Part shown: positions 17,853 through 27,084 of the stretch, piece by piece
How positions within the stretch are numbered: position 1 is the first letter of the stretch
Layout of the letters: each line of letters starts with the position of its first letter
Origin: Variovorax paradoxus NBRC 15149
GTDB taxonomy: Bacteria > Pseudomonadota > Gammaproteobacteria > Burkholderiales > Burkholderiaceae_C
DNA length: 64,000 nt
Direction of reading: 5' to 3'
NCBI RefSeq assembly: GCF_001591365.1
Contig: NZ_BCUT01000008.1
Coordinates: 62,001-126,000, forward strand
Translations under genes and position numbers: made by a program
The notes under the pieces: model-generated
Database searches by the model: none
What the model saw: only the letters and a program-made list of their open reading frames with translations
Told to the model about the DNA's origin: nothing

Positions 17853-19469
17853 TCACTCCCACTCGATCGTCGCCGGCGGCTTGCTCGACACGTCGTAGGT
17901 CACGCGATTGATCCCGCGCACTTCATTGATGATGCGCCCCGACACCTTCTTGAGCAGCGCGTACGGCAGCTCGGCCCAGTCGGCGGTCATGAAGTCGCTG
18001 GTCTGCACGGCGCGCAGCGCGACCACGTAGTCGTAGGTGCGGCCGTCGCCCATCACGCCCACGCTCTTCACCGGCAGGAACACGGTGAAGGCCTGGCTCG
18101 TGAGGTCGTACCAGCTCTTGCCGCTCTCGTCCTTGAAGTTGCGCAGCTCCTCGATGAAGATTGCGTCGGCGCGGCGCAGCAGATCGGCGTATTCCTTCTT
18201 CACTTCGCCGAGGATGCGCACGCCCAGGCCGGGGCCCGGGAACGGATGGCGGTACACCATTTCGGGCGGCAGGCCGAGTGCCACGCCGAGTTCGCGCACC
18301 TCGTCCTTGAACAGGTCGCGCAGCGGCTCGAGCAGCTTGAGGCCGAGCTGCTCGGGCAGGCCGCCCACGTTGTGGTGGCTCTTGATGGTGACGGCCTTCT
18401 TGCTCTTGGCACCGCCCGACTCGATGACGTCGGGGTAGATGGTGCCCTGCGCGAGGAAGGTGGCGCCCTTGTGTCCCCCGTCGCCCGCCTTGAGCTTGGC
18501 GGCTTCCTGCTTGAACACGGTGACGAACTCGCCGCCGATGATCTTGCGCTTGGCTTCGGGGTCGCTCACGCCCGCGAGCTTGCCGAGGAACAGCTCGCTC
18601 GCATCGACGCGGATCACCTTCGCATGCAGCTTGCCCTCGAACATCTCCATGACCATGTCGCCCTCGTCCAGGCGCAAGAGGCCATGGTCGACGAACACGC
18701 AGGTCAGCTGGTCGCCGATGGCGCGATGGATCAGCGCGGCAGCCACGCTCGAATCGACGCCGCCCGAGAGGCCGAGGATGACTTCCTCATCGCCCACCTG
18801 CTCGCGGATCTTCGCCACGGCCTCGGCGATGTGGTCGCGCATGACCCAGTCCGGCTTCGCCTCGCAGATGCCGAGCACGAAGCGCTCGAGGATCGCCTTG
18901 CCCTGCACCGTGTGCGTGACTTCGGGGTGGAACTGCAGCGCGTAGTAGCGGCGCGCCTCGTCGGCCATGCCGGCGATCGGGCAGCTGTCGGTGCTGGCCA
19001 TGAGCTTGAAGCCGGGCGGCAGCTCGGTGACCTTGTCGCCATGGCTCATCCACACGTTGAGCATGCCGTGGCCTTCGGGCGTGGTGAAGTCGGCGATGTC
19101 CTTCAGGAGCGCGGTGTGGCCATGCGCGCGCACGGACGCAAAGCCGAACTCGCGCTTGTGGCCGCCCTCGACCTTGCCGCCAAGCTGGTGCGCCATGGTC
19201 TGCATGCCGTAGCAGATGCCGAGGACGGGAATGCCGAGATCGAACACGGCCTGCGGGCACTTGTCGGTGGTTTCCTCGTACACGCTCGCGTGGCTGCCCG
19301 AGAGGATCACGCCCTTCAGGTGCCCATCGGCCGCGTACTCGCGCACCCATTCGTCGCTGACGTCGCAGGGATGCACTTCGCTCAGCACATGCGCCTCGCG
19401 CACGCGGCGCGCGATGAGCTGCGTGACTTGCGAGCCGAAATCGAGGATGAGGATCTTGTCGTGTTGCAT
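17853..19469 (-). CDS. guaA: GMP synthase (glutamine-hydrolysing)
   Basis: This 538-residue two-domain enzyme makes GMP from XMP, ATP and glutamine. The N-terminal class I amidotransferase has nucleophile Cys in GICYGMQTM and His/Glu in FHPEVTHT. The ATP pyrophosphatase domain has LSGGVDSSV. The C-terminal dimerisation domain ends in the family signature PPATIEWE. Length and motifs are those of a functional enzyme. guaB lies upstream on the same strand, but a toxin-antitoxin pair has come between them, so guaA may depend on promoters upstream of that pair or within it. Confidence 0.97.
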   Translation of the reverse strand: MQHDKILILDFGSQVTQLIARRVREAHVLSEVHPCDVSDEWVREYAADGHLKGVILSGSHASVYEETTDKCPQAVFDLGIPVLGICYGMQTMAHQLGGKVEGGHKREFGFASVRAHGHTALLKDIADFTTPEGHGMLNVWMSHGDKVTELPPGFKLMASTDSCPIAGMADEARRYYALQFHPEVTHTVQGKAILERFVLGICEAKPDWVMRDHIAEAVAKIREQVGDEEVILGLSGGVDSSVAAALIHRAIGDQLTCVFVDHGLLRLDEGDMVMEMFEGKLHAKVIRVDASELFLGKLAGVSDPEAKRKIIGGEFVTVFKQEAAKLKAGDGGHKGATFLAQGTIYPDVIESGGAKSKKAVTIKSHHNVGGLPEQLGLKLLEPLRDLFKDEVRELGVALGLPPEMVYRHPFPGPGLGVRILGEVKKEYADLLRRADAIFIEELRNFKDESGKSWYDLTSQAFTVFLPVKSVGVMGDGRTYDYVVALRAVQTSDFMTADWAELPYALLKKVSGRIINEVRGINRVTYDVSSKPPATIEWE

Positions 19470-19481
19470 GGGCGTTGGGAC

Positions 19482-19916
19482 TCAGAGCGTTGAAATGTCG
19501 AACAGCTTGACGCCCGCCTTGGGCGCGGCCTGGATGAGTTGCTCGTCGAAAGTGGCGAGCGGGAGATTGAGCGAGCGCGCGAGCCAGAGGTAGCCCGCAT
19601 CGTAGAGCGACACGCCGGCATCGATGGCCACCGCCAGCACGGCCTTGTGCTGCGCGGGTGCGAGTTCGTGCAGCTCGACGCGGTGGCGGATGGCGTCGAG
19701 CACGCTCCACAGCCCTTCGACCGCGGACGCCGGAATGCGGCCGCTGCGCACGCCGTTGGCAAGGATGTTGGCGCACTCCCACTGCCAGGCGTTGGGCGCC
19801 TGCGGCTCGACCTCGTCGCGGCGGATGGCGGCGTAGAGCTTGCGGGTGTGTTCGCTGGCCTGGTCGGGCAAGAGCCAGGCGGCGGTGACGGAGGCGTCCA
19901 TGACGAAGGCTGTCAC
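19482..19916 (-). CDS. PIN-domain ribonuclease toxin (VapC-like)
   Basis: This 144-residue PIN protein starts MTAFVMDASVTAAWLLPDQ, giving the first acidic residue of the Mg site (MDAS). Further acidic positions lie in WECANIL and SLYDAGYLWLA, and DEQ near the C terminus. VapC toxins cleave tRNA or rRNA and are neutralised by the antitoxin encoded just upstream. The start overlaps the antitoxin stop by ATGA. It ends 12 bp before the guaA start. Confidence 0.88.
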   Translation of the reverse strand: MTAFVMDASVTAAWLLPDQASEHTRKLYAAIRRDEVEPQAPNAWQWECANILANGVRSGRIPASAVEGLWSVLDAIRHRVELHELAPAQHKAVLAVAIDAGVSLYDAGYLWLARSLNLPLATFDEQLIQAAPKAGVKLFDISTL

Positions 19917-20161
19917 GATTGGCGCCCTGCGTCGAGCAGCGCGCGGACCGATTGGCCGGGCTGGATGGTGGCGTGCAGTGCGTCGATCTGGCCGAGTTCG
20001 CGCTCGATCTGCTCGTCGGTGATGACCGGCTTGCGCCGCACCGGCAGCATGCGCACGACTTCCTTGCCGTGGCGGGTGATGCGAACCTCCTCGCCCTTTT
20101 CGACCAGGTCGATCAGGGCCGAGAAGTTGTTCTTGGCTTCAGCGATGCCGATGGATTGCAT
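19913..20161 (-). CDS. Phd/YefM-type antitoxin
   Basis: This 82-residue protein starts MQSIGIAEAKNNFSALIDLV. It shows the Phd/YefM fold with the EAKNNFSALI helix, VRITRHGKEVVRML beta hairpin, and a charged C-terminal tail that would wrap the PIN toxin. It should bind the repeats immediately upstream and repress its own operon. An ATGA overlap couples it to the toxin gene. Confidence 0.88.
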   Translation of the reverse strand: MQSIGIAEAKNNFSALIDLVEKGEEVRITRHGKEVVRMLPVRRKPVITDEQIERELGQIDALHATIQPGQSVRALLDAGRQS

Positions 20162-20163
20162 TT

Positions 20164-20232
20164 AGGCCAGAAAATTTGAATCTGGCCTGAATTCTAATGC
20201 CAATCTGGCCTGACTTTCAAGGTCTGGCCAGA
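20164..20232. promoter_or_regulatory. TCTGGCC repeat cluster, operators of the toxin-antitoxin operon
   Basis: AGGCCAGA (20164-20171) and TCTGGCCT (20181-20188) form an inverted pair. A further AATCTGGCC lies at 20202-20210, and the perfect palindrome TCTGGCCAGA at 20223-20232. All lie in the 88 bp between the guaB stop and the antitoxin start. Multiple palindromic sites fit cooperative binding by a Phd-type antitoxin with its toxin. Confidence 0.65.
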
Positions 20233-20249
20233 TTGGGCCTGCTCATCAC

Positions 20250-21719
<1,470 letters not shown>

Positions 21720-21898
21720 GGGTGAAGCTCCAAAAGACGGATTGTAGCGACCGTCGGTACTTACCCGCCCTGCCAGGGGCTTCAGCCAAGCCCCGCCGGG
21801 CCGGCAAGGCGGCGAAAACGTAGCCAAATCCCAACTCGCCGGCAACGAAAGCCGGGCGCTCTCATGTTGCAAAACGTAAGGAAGGCTAAACTCGCCGC

Positions 21899-22411
21899 AT
21901 GAAATTCGCGCATTGGCTCGTACTGGGATGTGTTTGCCTGCTGCCGCTCTCGGCCAGCGCGCAATGGCAATGGATCGACAAGAGCGGCAAGAAGGTCTTC
22001 AGCGACCAGCCGCCGCCGACGGACGTGCCGGAAAAGAACATCCTGCGCCGCGCGGGTTCTCCGCCGCCCAGAGGCGGCTCGGTGCCGGCCGCTGCCGACG
22101 CCGACGCGCCCGACGCCGCAGCACCCAAGGCCGCGGCCGCGCCCAAGCCCGCGGGCGTCGACAAGGAGCTCGAGGAAAAGACCAAGAAGGCGCAGGCCGA
22201 GGAAAAGGCCAAGCAGGCCGCCGAGGCAGAGAAGAACGCCAAGGCCAAGGCCGACAACTGCGACCGCGCGCGCCAGGGCAAGGCCACCTTCGACAGCGGC
22301 ATCCGCGTCGCCAAGATCAACGCGAAGGGCGAGCGCGAAATCATGGACGACGCGGCCCGGGCCGCCGAGCAGAAGCGTCTTCAGTCGATCATCGAAAGCG
22401 ACTGCAAATAA
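21899..22411 (+). CDS. DUF4124 domain-containing periplasmic protein
   Basis: This 170-residue protein has a signal peptide (about residues 1-22, ending LSASA). The DUF4124 motif is [19 protein letters not shown], and the C-terminal half is a long charged helix rich in Ala, Lys and Glu (about 95-135). DUF4124 proteins are common in beta- and gammaproteobacteria, envelope-located and of unknown function. It is divergent from guaB. A pair of cysteines (C121 region and the last Cys near the C terminus) could form a disulfide. Confidence 0.85.
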   Translation: MKFAHWLVLGCVCLLPLSASAQWQWIDKSGKKVFSDQPPPTDVPEKNILRRAGSPPPRGGSVPAAADADAPDAAAPKAAAAPKPAGVDKELEEKTKKAQAEEKAKQAAEAEKNAKAKADNCDRARQGKATFDSGIRVAKINAKGEREIMDDAARAAEQKRLQSIIESDCK

Positions 22412-22426
22412 GCAGCCCGCACCGGT

Positions 22427-22762
22427 TCAGTAGCCGGCCTTGCCGCCCTTGCGGCGGTTCGCGAAAAGACCGGTGCCGCGCGCACCCTGGCGCTGGAAGC
22501 GCTCGCGGCGCGCCACCTTCGGATCGACCGCCAAGGGCCGGCACAGTTCGACGCGGTCGCCGTCCTCGAGCGGCTGCTCCCAGCCGACTTCCCTGCCCCA
22601 GATTCCCGGCGTCATGGCCTCGCGCCAATCGAGCTGCGGAAAGCGCTGCGAAAGATCGCTGGCCGTCACGGCATCGGCCACGGTAGCTGGGGGCGCGAGC
22701 CGCAGCACCTGCTCGAACACCTCGCGCGGCGCGGGCGAGCAGCAGAGCGTGACTTCGATCAT
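22427..22762 (-). CDS. rnfH: RnfH/RatB-family (UPF0125) protein
   Basis: This 111-residue beta-grasp protein starts MIEVTLCCSPAPREVFEQV and includes GIWGREVGWEQPLEDGDRVELCRPL, the family core. The tail is basic (ANRRKGGKAGY). It is translationally coupled to the upstream START-domain gene by a TGATG overlap, the conserved ratA-ratB order seen across proteobacteria. Despite the old toxin-antitoxin label, its biochemical function is uncertain. Confidence 0.88.
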   Translation of the reverse strand: MIEVTLCCSPAPREVFEQVLRLAPPATVADAVTASDLSQRFPQLDWREAMTPGIWGREVGWEQPLEDGDRVELCRPLAVDPKVARRERFQRQGARGTGLFANRRKGGKAGY

Positions 22763-23208
22763 CAGGACGTGCCGTAGACCTGCTCGGCGCGCTTGACGAA
22801 GGCTTCGACCAGGCTGGAGGCCACGGTGTCGAACACCGGCCCCACCAGCGCCTGCAAAGCAAAGTTGCTGAAGCCGTAGCTCATGTGCAGCTCGACGCGG
22901 CAGGCGCGCTCGCCGGGCTCGCCCACGGGCGCAAACTTCCAGAGGCCGTCGAGGTTGGAGAAGGGTCCATCGACCAGCTTGAGGTGCACCTCGCGCCCCG
23001 GCACGTGGGTGTTGCGGGTGGTGAAGCTCTGGTGCAGGCCGGCAAAGGCCAGGCCCACTTCGGCGGTCATGCCGGCCTCGTCTTCCTCGATGACCCTGGA
23101 CTTGTCGCACCAGGGCAGGAACTGCGGATATTTCTCCACGTCGGTGACGAGCGCGTACATCTCTTCGGCGCTGTACCAGATGAGGACGGACTTGTTGACG
23201 GTTTTCAT
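22762..23208 (-). CDS. ratA: RatA/Coq10-like START-domain protein
   Basis: This 148-residue polyketide-cyclase/START-domain protein starts MKTVNKSVLIWYSAEEMYALV and ends EAFVKRAEQVYG, the family pattern. E. coli RatA was reported to block 70S ribosome association, whereas Coq10 homologues bind ubiquinone. Next to smpB, and with RnfH/RatB, the neighbourhood is conserved and core-like. It diverges from smpB across 62 bp. Confidence 0.9.
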   Translation of the reverse strand: MKTVNKSVLIWYSAEEMYALVTDVEKYPQFLPWCDKSRVIEEDEAGMTAEVGLAFAGLHQSFTTRNTHVPGREVHLKLVDGPFSNLDGLWKFAPVGEPGERACRVELHMSYGFSNFALQALVGPVFDTVASSLVEAFVKRAEQVYGTS

Positions 23209-23270
23209 AGAATCGGGACAGCGTGCGCGACGGATTGTATTGAAGCCATGCGCCCCCACCTTTCCGAGCC

Positions 23271-23747
23271 ATGGCCACCAAGAAACAAGATACCTCCTCC
23301 CGCATTGCCGACAACAAGAAGGCCGCGTACAACTATTTCTTCGAAGAACGCTTCGAGGCCGGCATCGTCCTCGAAGGCTGGGAGGTCAAGTCCCTGCGCG
23401 AGGGCAAGGTCCAGCTGACTGACGGCTACGTGGTGATCCGCGACGGCGAGCTCTTCGTCGTGGGCCTGCAGATCAACCCGCTCAAGAGCGCTTCGACCCA
23501 CGTCAACCCTGACTCCATCCGCACCAAGAAGTTGCTGCTGCACAAGGAAGAGATCCGCCGCCTGGTCGGCAAGGTCGAACAAAAGGGCTACACGCTGGTG
23601 CCGCTCAACCTGCACTGGAAGGCCGGCAAGGTCAAATGCGAAATTGCGCTGGCCAAGGGCAAGGCCGAGCACGACAAGCGCGACACCATCAAGGACCGCG
23701 AAGGCAAGCGCGAGGTCGAGCGCGCGATGAAGAGCCGCAGCCGCTAG
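23271..23747 (+). CDS. smpB: SsrA-binding protein SmpB
   Basis: This 158-residue tmRNA-binding protein carries [21 protein letters not shown], the [14 protein letters not shown] core, and a C-terminal basic tail ([21 protein letters not shown] in part) that enters the ribosomal A-site channel. With tmRNA it rescues stalled ribosomes. No ssrA gene is seen in the window. Length is typical. Confidence 0.97.
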   Translation: MATKKQDTSSRIADNKKAAYNYFFEERFEAGIVLEGWEVKSLREGKVQLTDGYVVIRDGELFVVGLQINPLKSASTHVNPDSIRTKKLLLHKEEIRRLVGKVEQKGYTLVPLNLHWKAGKVKCEIALAKGKAEHDKRDTIKDREGKREVERAMKSRSR

Positions 23748-23766
23748 TTCTTTTTTTGCGCGGCAT

Positions 23767-23780
23767 GGAATAAAACGCCG
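23767..23780 (+). promoter_or_regulatory. GG-ATAAA--GCCG element upstream of the first COG4315 gene
   Basis: GGAATAAAACGCCG lies 75 bp before the start of the first COG4315 gene. A close match (GGCATAAACTGCCG) lies 68 bp before the second. GGAATA-type -35 elements are known for some ECF sigma factors, and an ECF sigma gene lies between the two. Each copy also overlaps a small inverted repeat, so a hairpin role is possible instead. Confidence 0.3.
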
Positions 23781-23841
23781 CTTGCAGGCGTTTGTGCGGT
23801 GTCATCGGATCGTCGGTGCCACCAACTTCCAGGAGTCTTCC

Positions 23842-24222
23842 ATGCCGCCTCTTCGCCTTTCCTGCGCCGGCCTTGCCGCTGCGCTGCTTTCCGGCCTGCT
23901 CGCGCTTCCCTCGTTCGCCCAGCCCAAGGCCGCCGACGGCGCATTGGTCGGCCCGAACGGCATGACGCTCTACACCTTCGACAAGGACACGGCCGGCAGC
24001 GGCAAGTCGGCCTGCAACGGCGGCTGCGCGGCCAACTGGCCGCCCTTCATGGCCACCGACAGCGACAAGCCGGCCGGCGACTTCACCATCGTCACGCGCG
24101 ACGACGGCAAGAAGCAATGGGCCGCCAAGGGCTGGCCGCTCTACTACTGGTCCAAGGACAGCAAACCGGGCGACAAGACCGGCGACGGCGTCGGCGGCGC
24201 CTGGAAAACCGCCAAGCCCTGA
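23842..24222 (+). CDS. Secreted COG4315-type repeat protein
   Basis: This 126-residue protein has a signal peptide (about residues 1-26, ending LPSFAQ). Two copies of the secreted-repeat motif follow: GPNGMTLYTFDKD with a CNGGCAANWPP cysteine pair, and KGWPLYYWSKDSKPGDKTGDG. The start is fixed by CCAGGAG eight bases upstream. COG4315 proteins are periplasmic or lipid-anchored and uncharacterised; the paired Cys suggests a disulfide or metal site. It sits directly before the ECF sigma gene (22-bp gap), so it is probably in the same operon. Confidence 0.82.
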   Translation: MPPLRLSCAGLAAALLSGLLALPSFAQPKAADGALVGPNGMTLYTFDKDTAGSGKSACNGGCAANWPPFMATDSDKPAGDFTIVTRDDGKKQWAAKGWPLYYWSKDSKPGDKTGDGVGGAWKTAKP

Positions 24223-24244
24223 TCCTCGCGCGCTCCCGCTCCCC

Positions 24245-24760
24245 ATGGACGCCCGCCTGCTGGCCGACCAGATCCCGAGCCTGCGCCGCTATGCGCGCGC
24301 GCTCACGGGCAACGCCTGGGCGGCCGACGACTTGGTGCAGGACACGCTCGAGCGGGCCTGCAGCAAGTGGCGGCTCTGGGTGGTGGGCAGCGACCTGCGC
24401 GCCTGGCTGTTCACGGTCATGCACAACATCTTTGCGAGCCAGCTGCGGCGCACGCCGCCTCCGCACAGCGTGGTGCCGCTGGAGGACGCGGTGCAGGAGC
24501 TGCACGGCGCCGCCGATCCGGGCCGCGACCCCGGCATGGGCCTGGACCTGCAGCGCTGCCTGATGCAGCTGCCCGAAGAGCAGCGCGCCGTGCTGCTGCT
24601 CGTCACGCTCGAAGACCTTTCCTATGCCGAGGTGGCCAAGGTGCTCGGCATCCCCGCCGGCACCGTGATGTCGCGCCTGTCGCGCGCCCGCGTCCGGCTG
24701 CAGGAGCTGATGGATGGCGCCGCTGCGCCGCATCGCCCCGGACTGCGCCGCCTCAAGTGA
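24245..24760 (+). CDS. ECF-subfamily RNA polymerase sigma factor
   Basis: This 171-residue sigma-70-like protein has only regions 2 and 4. Region 2 is LRRYARALTGNAWAADDLVQDTLERA and LRAWLFTVMHNIF. Region 4 is LPEEQRAVLLLVTLEDLSYAEVAKVLGIPAGTVMSRLSRAR, which includes the HTH. It is followed after 16 bp by its likely anti-sigma gene. Flanking COG4315 genes are the obvious candidate targets. The signal is presumably perceived in the periplasm by the membrane anti-sigma. Confidence 0.93.
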   Translation: MDARLLADQIPSLRRYARALTGNAWAADDLVQDTLERACSKWRLWVVGSDLRAWLFTVMHNIFASQLRRTPPPHSVVPLEDAVQELHGAADPGRDPGMGLDLQRCLMQLPEEQRAVLLLVTLEDLSYAEVAKVLGIPAGTVMSRLSRARVRLQELMDGAAAPHRPGLRRLK

Positions 24761-24776
24761 AACCTGCCGCTCCATC

Positions 24777-25592
24777 ATGAATCGCCCTGCCCCGCCCCCC
24801 ACCGACGACGAGTTGCATGCGCTCATCGATGGCCAGTTGGCACCGGAACGCCACGCCGAGCTCGAGGACGCCGTCGCGCACGATCCGGCCCTTGCGGCGC
24901 GGGTGGCGGCCTGGCGCACCCAGCGCGACGCACTGCGCCGGCTGCATGGAGAGCTGCTGGTAGAGCCCGTGCCCGCGCCCCTGATGAACGCGCTCGATCG
25001 CAGCCAGGCCCGGCGAGGCCATTGGATGCGATGGGGCGGCATGGCGGCCGGCGTGCTGGTTGCCTTTGCCGCCGGCTGGCTCGGCAATGCCCAGTGGTCG
25101 ATGCAGCGCGCCGCTTCGGCTCAGTTGGCCAGGGCGCCTGCGATGCGCGAGTTCGTGCACGACGCCTCCATTGCCCACGCCGTCTATGCGCCGGAAAAAA
25201 GGCACCCGGTCGAAGTGGCTGCCAGCGAGCAGCAGCACCTCGTGCAGTGGCTGTCCAAGCGCCTGGACAGGCCGCTCAAGGTGCCGGACCTGACCGCCAT
25301 GGGCTACACGCTCGTCGGCGGCCGCCTCTTGCCCGGGGAAAGCGGCGCGCGCGCCCAGTTCATGTTCGAGGACGCCGCCGGCGAACGCATCACGCTCTAC
25401 ATCGGCACCCTCGACAGCCAGGCCGCCGCCGGCACCGCCGCATCGCGCGAAACAGCCTTCCGTTTCGCGTCCGAAGGACCGGTGCCCAGCTTCTATTGGA
25501 TCGACCAGGGCTTCGGCTATGCCGTTGCCGGCAAGCTACCGCGTGAAGTTTTGCTGAAACTCGCGACGCTCGCCTACCGCGATTTGTCGTGA
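24777..25592 (+). CDS. Single-pass membrane anti-sigma factor
   Basis: This 271-residue protein has an N-terminal cytoplasmic anti-sigma segment (TDDELHALIDGQL, residues 9-21, through about 60). One transmembrane helix spans about 84-103 (WMRWGGMAAGVLVAFAAGWL). A periplasmic domain of about 165 residues contains HPVEVAASEQQHLVQWL and VPDLTAMGYTLVGGRLLP. The HxxxCxxC zinc motif of ZAS-type anti-sigmas is absent. The periplasmic part resembles anti-sigma or DUF-type domains seen next to ECF factors in related bacteria. It probably holds the sigma factor at the membrane until an envelope signal arrives. Confidence 0.85.
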   Translation: MNRPAPPPTDDELHALIDGQLAPERHAELEDAVAHDPALAARVAAWRTQRDALRRLHGELLVEPVPAPLMNALDRSQARRGHWMRWGGMAAGVLVAFAAGWLGNAQWSMQRAASAQLARAPAMREFVHDASIAHAVYAPEKRHPVEVAASEQQHLVQWLSKRLDRPLKVPDLTAMGYTLVGGRLLPGESGARAQFMFEDAAGERITLYIGTLDSQAAAGTAASRETAFRFASEGPVPSFYWIDQGFGYAVAGKLPREVLLKLATLAYRDLS

Positions 25593-25596
25593 GGCC

Positions 25597-25610
25597 GGCA
25601 TAAACTGCCG
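25597..25610 (+). promoter_or_regulatory. GG-ATAAA--GCCG element upstream of the second COG4315 gene
   Basis: GGCATAAACTGCCG begins 5 bases after the anti-sigma stop and 68 bp before the lipoprotein gene. It matches the element at 23767-23780 at 11 of 14 positions. It also forms CGGCA-TAAAC-TGCCG. Confidence 0.3.
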
Positions 25611-25664
25611 TGTCGCGCAACCACTGCCTTGTTTTCGCGATTTTTCAACTGAAGGAGAAACTGC

Positions 25665-26060
25665 ATGAAATTGCTCAGCGCCTCGATCCTCGCGGCGGCA
25701 TTGCTCGCCGGCTGCGGCGGCATGTCCAACAAGACCGCCAGCGCCCCCGACACCCCCACCCGCACCGCCGATGGCGTGCTGGTCGGCCCGAATGGCATGA
25801 CGCTGTACACCTTCGCCCGCGACACGGCCGGTGCAGGCACCTCCGCCTGCAACGCCCAGTGCGCCGCCAACTGGCCGCCGCTGCCGGTGGCCGAAACGGC
25901 CAAGCCGATGGGTGGCTACACCATCATCGTGCGCGAAGACGGCAAGAGGCAGTGGGCCTACAAGGGCTGGCCGCTCTACTACTGGACCAAGGACAGCAAG
26001 CCGGGCGACAAGACCGGCGACGGCGTCCTGAACGGCGCCTGGAAGGTGGCCCGCCCCTGA
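25665..26060 (+). CDS. COG4315-type lipoprotein, paralogue of the 23842 protein
   Basis: This 131-residue protein has a lipoprotein signal with lipobox LLAGC (Cys18). The same two repeats as the upstream paralogue follow: GPNGMTLYTFARD with CNAQCAANWPP, and KGWPLYYWTKDSKPGDKTGDG. GAAGGAG precedes the start. One copy is soluble in the periplasm and this one is membrane-anchored, so the pair may act at different sites. A terminator follows at about 26092. Confidence 0.85.
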   Translation: MKLLSASILAAALLAGCGGMSNKTASAPDTPTRTADGVLVGPNGMTLYTFARDTAGAGTSACNAQCAANWPPLPVAETAKPMGGYTIIVREDGKRQWAYKGWPLYYWTKDSKPGDKTGDGVLNGAWKVARP

Positions 26061-26091
26061 TTCCGTGATCGCCTGATCGCGCTCCAACTCG

Positions 26092-26122
26092 AAGGCCCGG
26101 CAGATGTCGGGGCCTTTTCTTT
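26092..26122 (+). terminator. Rho-independent terminator after the ECF/COG4315 cluster
   Basis: AAGGCCC pairs with GGGCCTT around an 11-base loop and is followed by TTCTTTTTT. It ends the plus-strand cluster just before the convergent DMT transporter gene. Confidence 0.75.
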
Positions 26123-26141
26123 TTTGGCTCGCGCAAGCGGC

Positions 26142-27071
26142 TCAGTGGGCGGTGGGAAGCGCGTCGTCGGCCACGGTGGCGCGGCGCCCGCGCAGCGCCA
26201 GCAGCTCGTTGAAAACCAGCGCACCGATGACCAGCGCGCCGCCGGTCAGCACGCTCGCAGCCGGCTCCTCGCCCGCGCCGATCCAGGCCAGTGCAATGCC
26301 GAAGATCACCTCGAGCAGCGCGAGCAGCGCCACCTCGGGCGCCTTGAGCACCTGCGCGCACAGGACCGCCAGCACGCAGGGAATGGCCAGCTGGAAAACA
26401 CCGAGGAAAGCGAGCAGGCCGAGATCGTGCGCATTGGCCTGGAACGGCAAGGCAAAAGGCAGCGTGAGCAGCGCGCTCAGCGCCGCGCCGATCAGCACCG
26501 CGGGAACCAGGTCGATGTCATGTCCCTTGGCGCGCGCATGCTGGACCACCGTCCAGTTGGTGGCGCCCGCGAGCGGCACGCACAGCGCCACCAGCGTTCC
26601 GAGCAGCGATCCGCCCGCCGCTCCGCCCTGCATCAGTTGCGTGCCGTACATCCACGCGATGCCGAGGCCGGCCACCACGATGGCCACCCAGGTCCGCACG
26701 GGCAGGCGGTGGCCGATGAAGAGGCGCGCGGCCAGCGCAGTGAGCAATGGGCCCAGCGACATCGTGACCAGCACGCTGGCCGTCGAAGCCAGCGTGAGCG
26801 CCACCATGAAGGCCGTGAACATCACGGTCCAGCAGACGCCCGAGATCCAGAGCTCGCGCCCGCCCGAACGGATCTGCGAGAACACCGCCCGGCCCCGCCA
26901 AAGCGGCAAGATCACCAGCAGCGCAAGCATCGTGAAGAAGCTGCGCCAGAAGGTGATCTCGAAACTGTGGGCCTGCGCCAGGTGCCGCGTGACAACGCCC
27001 GCCGTGGCCCACATCAGGGTCACGGCAACCATCAGCCACACGGCCCCGCCGTGGGTCAGGCGCAGCAGCAC
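26142..27071 (-). CDS. EamA/DMT-superfamily transporter
   Basis: This 309-residue membrane protein has ten hydrophobic segments forming two EamA repeats. The GTG start at 27071 (VLLRLTHGGAVWLMVAV) was chosen because upstream in-frame sequence lies inside typA and is not family-like. Conserved features include WATAGVVTRHL and EITFWRSFF near helices 1-2. Such proteins export amino acids, nucleosides or other metabolites; the substrate cannot be deduced. It follows typA by 13 bp and could be cotranscribed with it. Confidence 0.83.
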   Translation of the reverse strand: MLLRLTHGGAVWLMVAVTLMWATAGVVTRHLAQAHSFEITFWRSFFTMLALLVILPLWRGRAVFSQIRSGGRELWISGVCWTVMFTAFMVALTLASTASVLVTMSLGPLLTALAARLFIGHRLPVRTWVAIVVAGLGIAWMYGTQLMQGGAAGGSLLGTLVALCVPLAGATNWTVVQHARAKGHDIDLVPAVLIGAALSALLTLPFALPFQANAHDLGLLAFLGVFQLAIPCVLAVLCAQVLKAPEVALLALLEVIFGIALAWIGAGEEPAASVLTGGALVIGALVFNELLALRGRRATVADDALPTAH

Positions 27072-27084
27072 GGCTGGATGGCGA

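Noticed and set aside
22427-23208. ratA-rnfH as a genuine toxin-antitoxin module
   Set aside because: RatA/RatB naming is historical. The START-domain and beta-grasp proteins are conserved core genes beside smpB and show no addiction-module features.
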